Shown here one piece after another: positions 1 through 9,285 of a DNA stretch of 60,697 nt. Position 1 is the first letter of the stretch. Every line of letters begins with the position of its first letter. Origin of the DNA: Pseudomonas sp. MYb60 (GTDB lineage: Bacteria; Pseudomonadota; Gammaproteobacteria; Pseudomonadales; Pseudomonadaceae); assembly GCF_002979555.1 (NCBI RefSeq), contig NZ_PCOZ01000022.1, positions 1 through 60,697 on the forward strand, given 5' to 3'. Both the position numbers and the translations under genes were made by a program. The notes under the pieces are model-generated. The model saw only the letters and a program-made list of their open reading frames with translations, ran no database searches and was not told the origin of the DNA.

Positions 1-13
1 TCAGTACCCGAAT

Positions 14-133
14 TTCTTGACGACCATAGAGCATTGGAACCACCTGATCCCATCCCGAACTCAGCAGTGAAACGATGCATCGCCGATGGTAGTGTGGGGT
101 TTCCCCATGTGAGAGTAGGTCATCGTCAAGATT
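14..133 (+). rRNA. rrf: 5S ribosomal RNA
   Basis: The sequence matches Pseudomonas 5S rRNA throughout. It has the conserved central block (CCACCTGATCCC, GAACTCAG, GTGAAACG) and terminal strands that pair with each other (CTTGACG near the start, CGTCAAG near the end). The length is the usual 120 nt, and the exact ends may be off by a base or two. It is presumably the last gene of an rRNA operon whose 16S and 23S genes lie before the window. A strong terminator follows at once. Confidence 0.95.
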
Positions 134-140
134 AAATTCC

Positions 141-175
141 GAAACCCCATTTGCGAAAGCAGATGGGGTTTTGTT
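141..175 (+). terminator. rRNA operon intrinsic terminator
   Basis: A 13-bp stem (AAACCCCATTTGC pairing with GCAGATGGGGTTT, including one G-U pair) closes on a GAAA tetraloop and runs into a T-rich tract. It begins eight bases after the 5S rRNA and should end the rRNA transcript. Confidence 0.9.
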
Positions 176-356
176 TTGGGCGCGAGAAAATTCATCTCGC
201 ATCTGGGCACACCCCTAAGCACTTAATCGATTGCCATTGGGGCAATTCGATACAAAGTGTTTCTGCATTTTTGGTATGGTGCAGCACCTTTTCACAAGGA
301 CTGATCTTTCATTCGCAGGAAGCGGCGTCGATCTTCTTCAACGAGATGCTGTAGAA

Positions 357-2249
357 ATGCCTGAAGCGATACCGATCAAGGATCACGAAAAAGAAAACCG
401 CCTGGTCAACAAGCGCCTGCTTGCGTGTGCATTGTTGGTGATGGGTATTACCTGCGCCCTGGTGGGGCGGATGTATTTCCTGCAGGTCGTCCAGTTCGAC
501 TACCACTCCACCATTTCTGAAAACAACCGGGTCCACGTCCTGCCCATCACGCCTACACGCGGGCTGATCTATGACCGCAATGGTGTGGTTTTGGCCGACA
601 ACCGCCCAAGCTACAACCTGACGATCACCCGCGAGCGTACCACCGACCTCAACGGTGAGCTGGACGCCATCGTCAATCTGCTGCATCTGCCGGCTGAAGA
701 TCGCGCGGTCTTTGACAAGGCGCTCAAGCAGGCCCGCCATCCCTTTGTCCCCGTGACATTGTTTTACGAACTGACCGAAGAGCAAATCGCGCTGCTGGCC
801 GTCAATGAATTTCGCCTGCCGGGTGTGGATGTCGAGCCGCAATTTGTCCGTCATTACCCGCTGGGTGCGCACTTTGCCCACTCCATAGGCTACGTGGGGC
901 GTATCAACGAGAAAGAATCCAAGGCCCTCGACTCGGTGGAATACCGCGGCACACAGTCTATCGGCAAGACCGGCATCGAGCGCTTCTACGAATCCGAGCT
1001 GCACGGTCACGTTGGCTACGAAGAAGTCGAGACCAACGCCCAAGGCCGTGTACTGCGTGTGCTCAAGCACACCGACCCGATTCCCGGCAAAAATATCGTC
1101 CTGAGCCTCGACATACACCTTCAGGAAGCCGCCGAAGAAGCCCTCGGTGACCGCCGCGGCTCGGTCGTTGCGCTCGACCCGCAAACCGGCGAAGTGTTGG
1201 CCATGGTCAGCAAGCCGAGCTTCGACCCGAACCTGTTCGTAACGGGCATCAGCTTCAAGGAGTACGCCGCGCTGCACGATTCCATCGACCGGCCACTGTT
1301 CAACCGCGTGCTCAGAGGGCTTTACGCACCAGGCTCGACGATCAAGCCCGAAGTCGCCATCGCCGGTCTCGACAGCGGTGTCGTCACCGCGCAAACCCGC
1401 GTGTTCGACCCCGGCTACTACCAATTGCCTGACTTCGATCATAAATACCGCAACTGGAACCACAGCGGCGATGGCTGGGTCGACATGGACGCCGCCATCA
1501 TGCGTTCCAACGACACCTACTTCTATGACCTGGCCCACAAGCTCGGCATCGACCGCCTGCACGACTATCTGGCCGAGTTCGGCCTTGGCCAGAAGGTCTC
1601 CCTCGACATGTTCGAGGAGTCAGCCGGCCTGATGCCGTCCCAGGCCTGGAAGCGCGCCACCCGACGCCAGCCGTGGTTCCCTGGCGAAACCGTGATCCTC
1701 GGTATCGGCCAGGGCTACATGCAGGTCACCCCGCTGCAACTGGCCCAGGCCACCGCGCTGATCGCCAACAAGGGGGTGTGGAACCGACCGCACTTGGCCA
1801 AGACCATCAACGGCGTAGCACCCGTGGATGAAAACCCAATGCCCAATGTGGTCCTCAAAGATCCGCGTGATTGGGAACAGGTCAACCACGGCATGCAATT
1901 GGTGATGCACGACCCGCGCGGCATTGCCCGTGCAGCCGCGCAAGGCGCGCAATACCGCATCGCCGGCAAAAGTGGTACCGCGCAGGTGGTCGCGATCAAA
2001 CAGGGCGAGCGTTACAACCGTAACAAGACCCTGGAGCGTCACCGGGATAACGCGTTGTTCGTCGGTTTCGCGCCTGCGGAACACCCTAAAATCGTGATCT
2101 CGGTGATGATCGAAAACGGTGAAGCCGGAGGCCGCGTGGCAGGCCCCGTCGTGCGCCAGATCATGGACGCCTGGTTGCTCGACCAGGAGGGTCATTTGAA
2201 ACCGCAGTACGCGACGCCGTCGAAAGCCCCCGGCGACCCCCGCGTTTAA
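357..2249 (+). CDS. mrdA: Penicillin-binding protein 2 (transpeptidase), second-locus copy
   Basis: This is a class B high-molecular-weight penicillin-binding protein of the PBP2 family. It cross-links peptidoglycan during cell elongation and is anchored in the inner membrane by one N-terminal helix (about residues 20-40). The three transpeptidase motifs are intact: STIK with Ser327, SND at 384-386, and KSGTA with Lys538. The dimerisation-domain motif RGLIYDRNG is also present. The ATG at 357 gives 630 aa, the usual family length; an in-frame TTG or ATG further upstream would add an unrelated tail. The gene stands alone next to an rRNA operon, not with rodA, rlpA and rlmH, so it is probably a second PBP2 paralogue. 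No strong Shine-Dalgarno is visible. The symbol is by family. Confidence 0.88.
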   Translation: MPEAIPIKDHEKENRLVNKRLLACALLVMGITCALVGRMYFLQVVQFDYHSTISENNRVHVLPITPTRGLIYDRNGVVLADNRPSYNLTITRERTTDLNGELDAIVNLLHLPAEDRAVFDKALKQARHPFVPVTLFYELTEEQIALLAVNEFRLPGVDVEPQFVRHYPLGAHFAHSIGYVGRINEKESKALDSVEYRGTQSIGKTGIERFYESELHGHVGYEEVETNAQGRVLRVLKHTDPIPGKNIVLSLDIHLQEAAEEALGDRRGSVVALDPQTGEVLAMVSKPSFDPNLFVTGISFKEYAALHDSIDRPLFNRVLRGLYAPGSTIKPEVAIAGLDSGVVTAQTRVFDPGYYQLPDFDHKYRNWNHSGDGWVDMDAAIMRSNDTYFYDLAHKLGIDRLHDYLAEFGLGQKVSLDMFEESAGLMPSQAWKRATRRQPWFPGETVILGIGQGYMQVTPLQLAQATALIANKGVWNRPHLAKTINGVAPVDENPMPNVVLKDPRDWEQVNHGMQLVMHDPRGIARAAAQGAQYRIAGKSGTAQVVAIKQGERYNRNKTLERHRDNALFVGFAPAEHPKIVISVMIENGEAGGRVAGPVVRQIMDAWLLDQEGHLKPQYATPSKAPGDPRV

Positions 2250-2412
2250 GTCACACCTTCCATTACTCCCACTGCTCCAAGCCCTCATGTGCCAGCCATG
2301 GCACATCGTGGGCGGACCACTGGAAACCATGAGACAAGTAGCAACACCAATGCAGGGCCGAAGAGGTTGCGCATTGGTCGATGTCGCCTACTGTCAATGG
2401 AGGAGGTGACCT

Positions 2413-2880
2413 ATGCACGTACTGGATCGCATCGAACGAAAAGCCCTGCTCAACGCTCCGCGCACGGAAGTCTGGGAAGCACTGACGAATGCCGAGCAAT
2501 TCGGCAGCTGGTTTGGCATCGCCCTTGAGGGCAAGCATTTTGTTGCGGGGGAAACCCTCGAAGCGCCGATCACTTATCCGGGTTACGAACACGTAGTGTG
2601 GAAGGCCAGGATCGAACGGGTCTTGCCACAAACCCTGTTTTCATTCTGGTGGCATCCCTTCGCGGTGGAGGAGGGCGTCGACTATGACAACGAAACCCCG
2701 ACCCTGGTGGAATTCACCCTTGAAGACCACGCGCCGGGCATTCTGCTGCGAGTCGTCGAATCCGGTTTTGACGCGGTGCCCGAAGCCCGCCGACAAAAGG
2801 CCTTCAAGATGAATTCCCGTGGTTGGGATGAGCAGATGAGCAACATCGAAGCCTACCTGGCACAGGCCCGGCAGGCTTGA
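2413..2880 (+). CDS. SRPBCC / AHSA1 domain protein
   Basis: This 155-aa single-domain protein has the START-like (SRPBCC) fold of the Hsp90-ATPase-activator-homologue family. The opening segment has the family pattern of a basic strand followed by P..VW.ALT....FG.WFG, and the end has a long helix with the motif RGWDEQMSNIEAYL. Such proteins bind small hydrophobic ligands, and many are paired with an ArsR regulator. None is adjacent here, so no substrate can be named. A strong GGAGGTGA ribosome binding site lies directly upstream of the ATG. The gene converges on the TonB receptor gene with only 15 bp between them and no visible terminator. Confidence 0.8.
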   Translation: MHVLDRIERKALLNAPRTEVWEALTNAEQFGSWFGIALEGKHFVAGETLEAPITYPGYEHVVWKARIERVLPQTLFSFWWHPFAVEEGVDYDNETPTLVEFTLEDHAPGILLRVVESGFDAVPEARRQKAFKMNSRGWDEQMSNIEAYLAQARQA

Positions 2881-2895
2881 TGCTCGTTAGCAGGC

Positions 2896-5127
2896 TTAGA
2901 AGTCTACCGACGCTGACACCTTGGCCACACGCGGGTCACCCTGGCTCAGGAAACCGCCCTGGGCCGATTCCCAGTACTTCTCGTTGGCGACGTTTTCTAC
3001 GGTGAGTCCGAGGTTCACGTCGTGTTCAGCCACCTTGAAGGCATAGCGTGCACCCACATCGAAGCGATTCCAGGCGGGCAGGCTGAGGTTGTTGGCCGCG
3101 TCGGCATATTGGCCACCCGTGCGCAGCATGCGCCCATTGAGGCTCACGCCTTGCAGGCCCGGCACATCCCAGTCCACGCCGGCGTTGAGCTGGAATGAAG
3201 GCACGCCAATCGCGCGGTTACCGTCATTGGCGCCGTTCTGCGTGTCCTTGAGTTCAGTCTTCATCAGCGTGATACCGCCCAGCAGGCGTAGGCCCTCCAG
3301 CGGTTCGCCAAAGACATTGAGTTCAACGCCCTTGTTGATCTGCAGACCTTCACGCACGTAGCGCGCCGTGGTCGCGTCGATCACCTCGGAGTACCCAGCA
3401 CCCGGTTGCTCGATGCGGTACACCCCCAGCGTTGCGCCATAGGTGCCCATGTCCACCTTCACGCCAGCCTCGATCTGTTTGGAACGCGCCGGTGCGAAGG
3501 CCTGGCCACCGCCGATGATGGTGCGCACGCCAGCCTGGAGGGGAGAGGTCGGGCCCTGGGCCAGGCCTTCGATGCGGTTGGCATACAGCGACACATGGTC
3601 CCACGGCTTGAACACGATGCCGTAGACCGGCGTGGTGATCGACTCGTCATAATTGGCCGTGCGGCTGCCGCTCGTATAGCTGTAACCCTGCACCACCATC
3701 TGCTGTCGACGTGCGCCGACGGTCACCAGCAGGCGATCATCGAAGAACCCCAGGGTGTCGGACACCGCTGCGCTGCGCACGAATGTCTTGGCGGTAATCT
3801 TGGGATCGCTGAACTCTGTGCCCGGCGTGTTGCGTGGATTGTTCAAGGCCGGTGGTGCCCCTGTCACGGGGTTATAGAGAGAGGTCGCCGTGGTTGCGCT
3901 GGCGAACACATAGGCGTTGCGTGCCTGTGTCCAGATGCCGGCCAGGCCGACGTTCAAGCGGTGGCTGACGGCGCCGGTCTGGAACTTGCCATTGAGCCCG
4001 GTCATCAAGCTGCGATTGTCTTCCTCGTGGGCAATGGTCGAGCCGCTGGCTTGGGCATTGCCCAGGTTGTCGGTGAGCGTGACCGACGAGTAGCGTCCCA
4101 TTTCACGGCTGTGTTTGGCCCCGGCGGCGGCGTAGGCCGTCCAGTTTTCGTTCAGGTCATACTCGGCACGCAACATCCCCAGGGTGTCTTCCAGGTTGGT
4201 GCTGCTCCAGCTTGGCGCGTAGTTGGTGTCGGCCGAAGGCGCATTCGGGACTTGGGTCGCCGTGCCCAGGAACACCGAGTTGCGCCCGCCGTTGATCCTT
4301 TGCTTCTGGTACACGAAGTCGCTGGACAGTCGCAACGCATCGCCACGGTAGTCCAGCCCCACGGCGAACAGTTTCGAGCGTTGATTCTCGTCATCGATGC
4401 CGGTATCACCTTCGCGCTGGGACAGGTTCACCCGCGCGCCAAAACGATTGTCCTCGCCAAACCGCTGGCCCACGTCCAGGTGCTCGCCAACCCGACCATC
4501 GCTGCTGATATCGGTGCTGAAGCGCCGCAACGGCACGTCATCGGCGCGCTTGGGTTGCAGGTTCACGCCGCCGCCAATTCCCGAGCCGGTAGGGCTGACG
4601 CCGTTGATGAAGGCATTCGGCCCCTTGAACACTTCGACCCGTTCCAGCGCGTCCGTGGAGATGATCTGGCGTGGCAGGATGCCGTACAAACCGTTGTAGG
4701 AAATATCGTCGCCGTTCAGCGGAAGGCCCCGAATCATGAAAGTCTGCGCTTGGTTCGCGTACCCGGACGCCTGGCGCACGGACGAGTCGTTAAGCAGTAC
4801 GTCGCCGACGGTTTCGGCCTGCTGGTCACGAATCAGTTGTTCGGTGTAGGCGGCCATGCTGAAGGGCACGTCCATGATGTCCTGGTTGCCCAGCACACCG
4901 AGTTGGCCACCGCGTGCCACCTGGCCGCCGGCGTACACCGGGGGCAGGGCGCTGGGCGCGGGGGCTTCGGCGTTGATATTGGTGGCGCCCAGTTCCAGCG
5001 TGGCGTCGTCCTGACGGGTGTTCGCATCCTGCGAGGTGGCTGGGGTTGCGGCGTGAGCGCTGAGGCTCAGGGCGCAGCACAGGGTGAGCAGCGTCGGACG
5101 AAACGGCACGGTGGACAGGGTGGGCAT
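2896..5127 (-). CDS. TonB-dependent siderophore receptor
   Basis: This is an outer-membrane TonB-gated channel for a ferric siderophore. From the ATG at 5127 it has 743 aa: a signal peptide ending near SAHA, a plug domain (VPFSMAAYTEQ, then the FMIRGLP and RVEVFKGPNAF motifs), a 22-strand barrel, and a C-terminal phenylalanine (SASVDF). There is no N-terminal signalling (STN) domain, so it is a plain transporter, unlike the FecA-type receptor at 34.5 kb. I prefer 5127 over a GTG at 5190 because it has an AGGA ribosome binding site and starts the signal peptide cleanly. A Fur-like box lies upstream. The substrate cannot be told; the family includes FhuE, FoxA and pyoverdine receptors. Confidence 0.88.
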   Translation of the reverse strand: MPTLSTVPFRPTLLTLCCALSLSAHAATPATSQDANTRQDDATLELGATNINAEAPAPSALPPVYAGGQVARGGQLGVLGNQDIMDVPFSMAAYTEQLIRDQQAETVGDVLLNDSSVRQASGYANQAQTFMIRGLPLNGDDISYNGLYGILPRQIISTDALERVEVFKGPNAFINGVSPTGSGIGGGVNLQPKRADDVPLRRFSTDISSDGRVGEHLDVGQRFGEDNRFGARVNLSQREGDTGIDDENQRSKLFAVGLDYRGDALRLSSDFVYQKQRINGGRNSVFLGTATQVPNAPSADTNYAPSWSSTNLEDTLGMLRAEYDLNENWTAYAAAGAKHSREMGRYSSVTLTDNLGNAQASGSTIAHEEDNRSLMTGLNGKFQTGAVSHRLNVGLAGIWTQARNAYVFASATTATSLYNPVTGAPPALNNPRNTPGTEFSDPKITAKTFVRSAAVSDTLGFFDDRLLVTVGARRQQMVVQGYSYTSGSRTANYDESITTPVYGIVFKPWDHVSLYANRIEGLAQGPTSPLQAGVRTIIGGGQAFAPARSKQIEAGVKVDMGTYGATLGVYRIEQPGAGYSEVIDATTARYVREGLQINKGVELNVFGEPLEGLRLLGGITLMKTELKDTQNGANDGNRAIGVPSFQLNAGVDWDVPGLQGVSLNGRMLRTGGQYADAANNLSLPAWNRFDVGARYAFKVAEHDVNLGLTVENVANEKYWESAQGGFLSQGDPRVAKVSASVDF

Positions 5128-5213
5128 GGTCGATCCTGACGGCAGGGCGTCATTGGTGAGGAAAAGGGCAACAACGTTGCGCGTCCTCACTGCGCGGATA
5201 CGACTCCGGGCGC

Positions 5214-5234
5214 GAATGATAGTAATTATTATTA
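5214..5234 (-). promoter_or_regulatory. Fur-like box before the siderophore receptor
   Basis: On the minus strand this reads as interrupted NAT(A/T)AT-type hexamers (AATAATAATTACTATCATT), close to the Fur consensus GATAATGATAATCATTATC. It lies about 90 bp upstream of the receptor start, in the AT-rich part of the intergenic region. Iron repression is the expected result. The divergent polB could also be affected but there is no direct sign of it. Confidence 0.65.
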
Positions 5235-5325
5235 ACGTCTTGCAACAAAAATGTGAGATTCAGGTCGGCCGCTGCAGATGCCGGGTAGAATCACGCCCTG
5301 AACGTTATGACTGAGGTGCGGCACG

Positions 5326-7683
5326 GTGGATCTACAGCAGGGTTTTGTCCTGACCCGGCATTGGCGTGACACCCCGGCGGGCACCGAGGTCAGCTTCTGG
5401 CTGGCTACCGACCAAGGCCCCCGATTCGTCCGTCTCCCCGTGCAGACCTCGGTGATGTTCATCCCCGAGGACCACCGCAAGCACCTCGACTGGCTGCTCA
5501 AAGGCGAGCGCGACATCGAGTTGCGCCCGCTGCAGCTCTGCGACTTCCATCACCGTCCGGTGCTGGGCCTCTACACCCGCCAGCACCGCCAGGCCATGGA
5601 CGTGGAAAAACGTCTGCGCACGGCCGGTGTCGACGTCTACGAGGGCGATGTACGCCCGCCCGAACGCTACATGATGGAACGCTTCATCACCGCGCCCGTG
5701 TGGTTCGGCGGCAGCCTCGACGCATCCGGCGTGCTGTCCGACGCCCAGATGAAACCGGCGCCCGACTACCGCCCGCCACTGAAGCTGGTGTCCCTCGACA
5801 TCGAAACCACCGCCCAGGGCGACTTGTATTCCATCGGCCTCGAAGGCTGTGGCGAGCGCCAGGTGTACATGCTCGGCCCGCCGAACAAGCCCGATACCGT
5901 CGACTTCAAGCTCGACTACTGCGACACCCGTGCCCAATTGATCGAACGTCTCAACCAGTGGCTCGCCCTGCACGACCCGGACGCGATCATCGGCTGGAAC
6001 GTGGTGCAATTCGACCTGCGGGTCCTGCACGAACACGCCCAGCGGCTCAACGTGCCGCTGATGCTTGGCCGGGGTGACGAGCCGATGACCTGGCGCGAAC
6101 ACGGCAGCCGCAACCACTACTTCGCCGCCGCTGCAGGGCGCTTGATCATCGACGGCATCGAGGCCTTGCGCTCGGCCACCTGGAGCTTCGAATCCTTCAG
6201 CCTGGAAAACGTCGCGCAAACCCTGCTGGGCGAAGGCAAGGACATCTCCACGCCGTACCAGCGCATGGACGAAATCAACCGCATGTTCGCCGAGGACAAG
6301 CCCGCCCTGGCGCGCTACAACCTCAAGGATTGCGAGCTGGTCACGCGGATCTTCGCCAAGACCCAGCTGCTCACGTTCCTGCTGGAGCGGGCCAGCGTCA
6401 CCGGGCTGCCCGCGGACCGCAACGGCGGTTCGGTCGCGGCCTTTACCCACCTGTACATGCCGCTGATGCATCGCCAAGGGTTCGTTGCCCCAAACCTGGG
6501 GGACAAGCCGCCGCAGGCCAGCCCCGGCGGGTTCGTCATGGACTCGCGGCCCGGCCTCTACGAATCGGTGCTGGTCCTCGATTACAAAAGCCTCTACCCG
6601 TCGATCATCCGCAGCTTCCTCATCGACCCGGTCGGCCTGATCGAAGGCCTCAAGCACCCCGAGGACAGCGCCTCGGTGGAAGGCTTTCGCGGTGCGCGCT
6701 TTTCCCGCACCCGGCATTGTTTGCCCGCCATCGTCGCCCGCGTGTCCGAAGGCCGTGAAGAAGCCAAGCGCGAACACAACGCGCCGCTGTCCCAGGCGCT
6801 GAAAATCATCATGAACGCTTTCTACGGCGTGCTCGGCTCCAGCGGTTGCCGGTTTTTCGACACGCGGCTGGCCTCGTCGATCACCATGCGTGGCCACCAG
6901 ATCATGCGCCAGACCCGCGAGCTGGTTGAGGCCCAGGGTTATGAGGTGATCTACGGCGACACCGACTCCACGTTCGTCTGGCTCGGCAGCCAGCATTCCC
7001 AGGACGACGCCAGCCGCATCGGCCGCGCGCTGGTGCAGCACGTCAACGACTGGTGGCGAGCGCACCTGCAGAACGAACTCGGCCTGCACAGCGCCCTGGA
7101 GCTGCAATACGAAACTCACTTCAAACGCTTTCTCATGCCCACTATCCGAGGCGCGGAGGAGGGCAGCAAAAAGCGCTATGCCGGCCTGGTGGTGCGCAGC
7201 GATGGCACTGAAGAAATGGTCTACAAAGGCCTGGAAACGGTACGCAGCGACTGGTCGCCCCTGGCCCGTCGATTCCAGCAGGAACTCTACCAGCGCATCT
7301 TCCATCGTCAGCCGCATCAAGACTATGTCCGCGACTATGTGCGCCGCACCCTCAGCGGTGAGTTCGATGAGTTGCTGATCTACCGCAAGCGCCTGCGCCG
7401 GCGCCTGGACGACTACGAACGCAACGTGCCGCCCCACGTGCGCGCCGCGCGCCTGGCCGATGACTACAACGATCGCCTGGGGCGCCCGCGTCAGTACCAG
7501 CGCGGTGGCTGGATCAGCTATGTGATCAGCGTCAACGGTCCGGAACCCTTGGAAGTGCGCCAGGCTCCCATCGACTACGACCACTACGTGACCCGCCAAT
7601 TGCAGCCGGTGGCCGACGCGATCCTGCCGTTCGTGGATGACGACTTCAGCACGCTGGTGGGCGGGCAAATGGGCTTGTTTTAA
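5326..7683 (+). CDS. polB: DNA polymerase II (family B)
   Basis: This is a family B DNA polymerase used in repair and replication restart past lesions. It is 785 aa, against 783 in E. coli PolB. The exonuclease motif is present (SLDIETT), as are polymerase motif A (DYKSLYPSI), motif B (NAFYGVLGS) and motif C (YGDTDS). The start is GTG with a GAGGTG-like site upstream; no better ATG exists. In E. coli the gene is SOS-induced, but I see no CTG-N10-CAG LexA box upstream here, so control may differ. The gene is divergent from the siderophore receptor, and nothing suggests the two are functionally linked. Confidence 0.95.
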   Translation: MDLQQGFVLTRHWRDTPAGTEVSFWLATDQGPRFVRLPVQTSVMFIPEDHRKHLDWLLKGERDIELRPLQLCDFHHRPVLGLYTRQHRQAMDVEKRLRTAGVDVYEGDVRPPERYMMERFITAPVWFGGSLDASGVLSDAQMKPAPDYRPPLKLVSLDIETTAQGDLYSIGLEGCGERQVYMLGPPNKPDTVDFKLDYCDTRAQLIERLNQWLALHDPDAIIGWNVVQFDLRVLHEHAQRLNVPLMLGRGDEPMTWREHGSRNHYFAAAAGRLIIDGIEALRSATWSFESFSLENVAQTLLGEGKDISTPYQRMDEINRMFAEDKPALARYNLKDCELVTRIFAKTQLLTFLLERASVTGLPADRNGGSVAAFTHLYMPLMHRQGFVAPNLGDKPPQASPGGFVMDSRPGLYESVLVLDYKSLYPSIIRSFLIDPVGLIEGLKHPEDSASVEGFRGARFSRTRHCLPAIVARVSEGREEAKREHNAPLSQALKIIMNAFYGVLGSSGCRFFDTRLASSITMRGHQIMRQTRELVEAQGYEVIYGDTDSTFVWLGSQHSQDDASRIGRALVQHVNDWWRAHLQNELGLHSALELQYETHFKRFLMPTIRGAEEGSKKRYAGLVVRSDGTEEMVYKGLETVRSDWSPLARRFQQELYQRIFHRQPHQDYVRDYVRRTLSGEFDELLIYRKRLRRRLDDYERNVPPHVRAARLADDYNDRLGRPRQYQRGGWISYVISVNGPEPLEVRQAPIDYDHYVTRQLQPVADAILPFVDDDFSTLVGGQMGLF

Positions 7684-7806
7684 AACGCTTGATCCGACCC
7701 GCATCGAGCCTGCACGCTGACCACTATTCGAGCATACGCTTGCGCTTCATTGATTAGACATGGCCGCAGGTGAAGACCCCAAGTGCAGCGTCAGGAGAAC
7801 ACCGCT

Positions 7807-8439
7807 ATGTACACGCTCTACGGCATCGACGAATCCGGCTCCTGCATGATCGAAATCGCCCTGCAGCGTTGCGCGGTGCCGTGGCAGCGCGTCGACGCCG
7901 CGTCTTGGGCCGAGGGCGAGGGCAGCGACGAGCTGGCGCGCATCAACCCGCTCAAACAGGTGCCCACCCTGGTCACCCCGGACGGCCAGGTGCTGACCGA
8001 AAGCGCGGCCATCCTCATTCACTTGGGCCTTGAGTTTCCCGCCTCCGAACTGCTGGCCGGCAACCGCGCGCAGATCCTGCGAGGCCTGGTGTACATCGCC
8101 GCCAATTGCTACTCGGCCATCGGCATCATCGACTACCCGCAACGCTGGCTGGGCGACGTGAATGAGGCGGTGCACACCCAACTGGTCATGGGAACCCGGC
8201 GTTATCTGCACCAGGCCTGGGTGGTGTTTGCCGATCAGTTTGCCGACCAGCTGTTTGCACCAAGCCTGGCACCGAACGCGCTGGGCCTGATGGCCGCAGC
8301 AGTGTCGCGATGGGATGATGCGCGGGAGGCGTTGCACAGCCTGGCCCCAAGCTTTGCCCAAAGCCTGACGCACGTAGACGCAGACCCCATCGTGGCCCCC
8401 GTGTTCGCACGGCATTGGCCGGCGTGGGAGGTATCCTGA
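7807..8439 (+). CDS. Glutathione S-transferase-like protein
   Basis: This 210-aa cytosolic protein has the two-domain GST layout. The N-terminal thioredoxin-like half includes the cis-proline motif QVPTLVTPDG followed by LTESAAILIHL, which is the glutathione-binding signature. The C-terminal half is all-helical. The position usually holding the catalytic Ser or Tyr reads GSCMIEIAL, so activity is likely Ser/Cys-type, but the substrate cannot be told. The ATG at 7807 has a CAGGAG site at good spacing; an in-frame ATG at 7783 lacks one. The gene stands alone between polB and a secreted DUF4174 protein. Confidence 0.8.
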   Translation: MYTLYGIDESGSCMIEIALQRCAVPWQRVDAASWAEGEGSDELARINPLKQVPTLVTPDGQVLTESAAILIHLGLEFPASELLAGNRAQILRGLVYIAANCYSAIGIIDYPQRWLGDVNEAVHTQLVMGTRRYLHQAWVVFADQFADQLFAPSLAPNALGLMAAAVSRWDDAREALHSLAPSFAQSLTHVDADPIVAPVFARHWPAWEVS

Positions 8440-8604
8440 TGTTTCCGCAATCAGTGGAAACAATGATGGCAGAGTGGCTCCAACCCCTTGCGTAGCGGGC
8501 GTCCTGACCTACGCTTTCTTAAAGTGGTGTAGGAATCATCCTTGAATTTGACTGTCGCAGACATGAAACTCAAGAACCCTGCATGGAATTCAAAGGAGGT
8601 GCGC

Positions 8605-9180
8605 ATGCTCATCCGGTCGCTGACCCTGGCTACCTTGATGGCTTTTACGGGGCCGCTGTTGGCTGCTGACGATATCAACCCGCTCAAGCAGGACTTGGGC
8701 AAGGCCCGGCCGCTGGTGGTGGTGGAGCTTGATTCCGGAAACGCCACGCTGACGGAGCTGAAAAAACAGCTCGACGAACCCGCCACCAAGCAGGCGTTTG
8801 AAGAGCGCGCCATGGTGTTCTACACCGTGAAGTTCGGCAGCATTGGCGCCGAAGGCGAGAAGTTCGCCAAGGACCCCAAGGACAACAAAAAACTCACGCC
8901 GCCCGAAACCAATGCGCTTATCCGTGCCCTCAAGCTCGGCGCTGGCAGTGGTACCAAGGTGATCCTGGTGGGCAAGGACGGCGAGAAGAAACTCGAGAAG
9001 ACCGTGCCACCGGATACGCTCGACCTGAAAGCCTTCTTCAGCACCATCGATGCCATGCCCATGGCAGAAAAAGAAGCCGCCGCCGCCGCAGAACCCGAGC
9101 CTGCCGCGCCCGCGCCAGCCAAGGGCGCAAAACCCGTCAAGGCCGGCAGCAAACCCGCCCCGCAGCAACTGGATGATTGA
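8605..9180 (+). CDS. Secreted DUF4174 domain protein
   Basis: This 191-aa protein has a clear signal peptide (MLIRSLTLATLMAFTGPLLAA) and then a compact domain opening with DINPLKQDLGKARPLVVV. That pattern matches DUF4174, a small thioredoxin-like periplasmic family of unknown role. The last third is a low-complexity Ala/Pro/Glu/Lys tail. A near-perfect AAGGAGGT site precedes the ATG at 8605. An upstream in-frame start at 8542 would bury the signal peptide and is rejected. The gene converges on pslL but runs on the other strand and is probably not part of the psl system. Confidence 0.72.
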   Translation: MLIRSLTLATLMAFTGPLLAADDINPLKQDLGKARPLVVVELDSGNATLTELKKQLDEPATKQAFEERAMVFYTVKFGSIGAEGEKFAKDPKDNKKLTPPETNALIRALKLGAGSGTKVILVGKDGEKKLEKTVPPDTLDLKAFFSTIDAMPMAEKEAAAAAEPEPAAPAPAKGAKPVKAGSKPAPQQLDD

Positions 9181-9285
9181 TTCACCCGGCAGCGCATTTT
9201 TCCAGTCAAACCGCGTTCATAGGCTCTAGGGCTGCTCTGCAGCCCCGTGCGGGGGCAAGCAGGCGCGTCACGTAGGCAGGCCGGC

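Noticed and set aside
2263..2631. 122-codon minus-strand frame between the PBP2 and AHSA1-like genes
   Set aside because: It is antisense to the AHSA1-like gene, with no motifs or start signal.
3406..5139. 577-codon open frame opposite the siderophore receptor gene
   Set aside because: It mirrors the codon periodicity of the real gene in high-GC DNA, has no family motifs and no ribosome binding site.
5235..5325. LexA box before polB
   Set aside because: No CTG-N10-CAG palindrome could be found on either strand in the upstream region.
5332..7704. 790-codon open frame opposite polB
   Set aside because: It lies antisense to a gene with all family B polymerase motifs; a composition shadow.
9222..9255. 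Hairpin after pslL and the DUF4174 gene as a terminator
   Set aside because: GGGCTGC/GCAGCCC can pair, but no T-tract follows on either strand.
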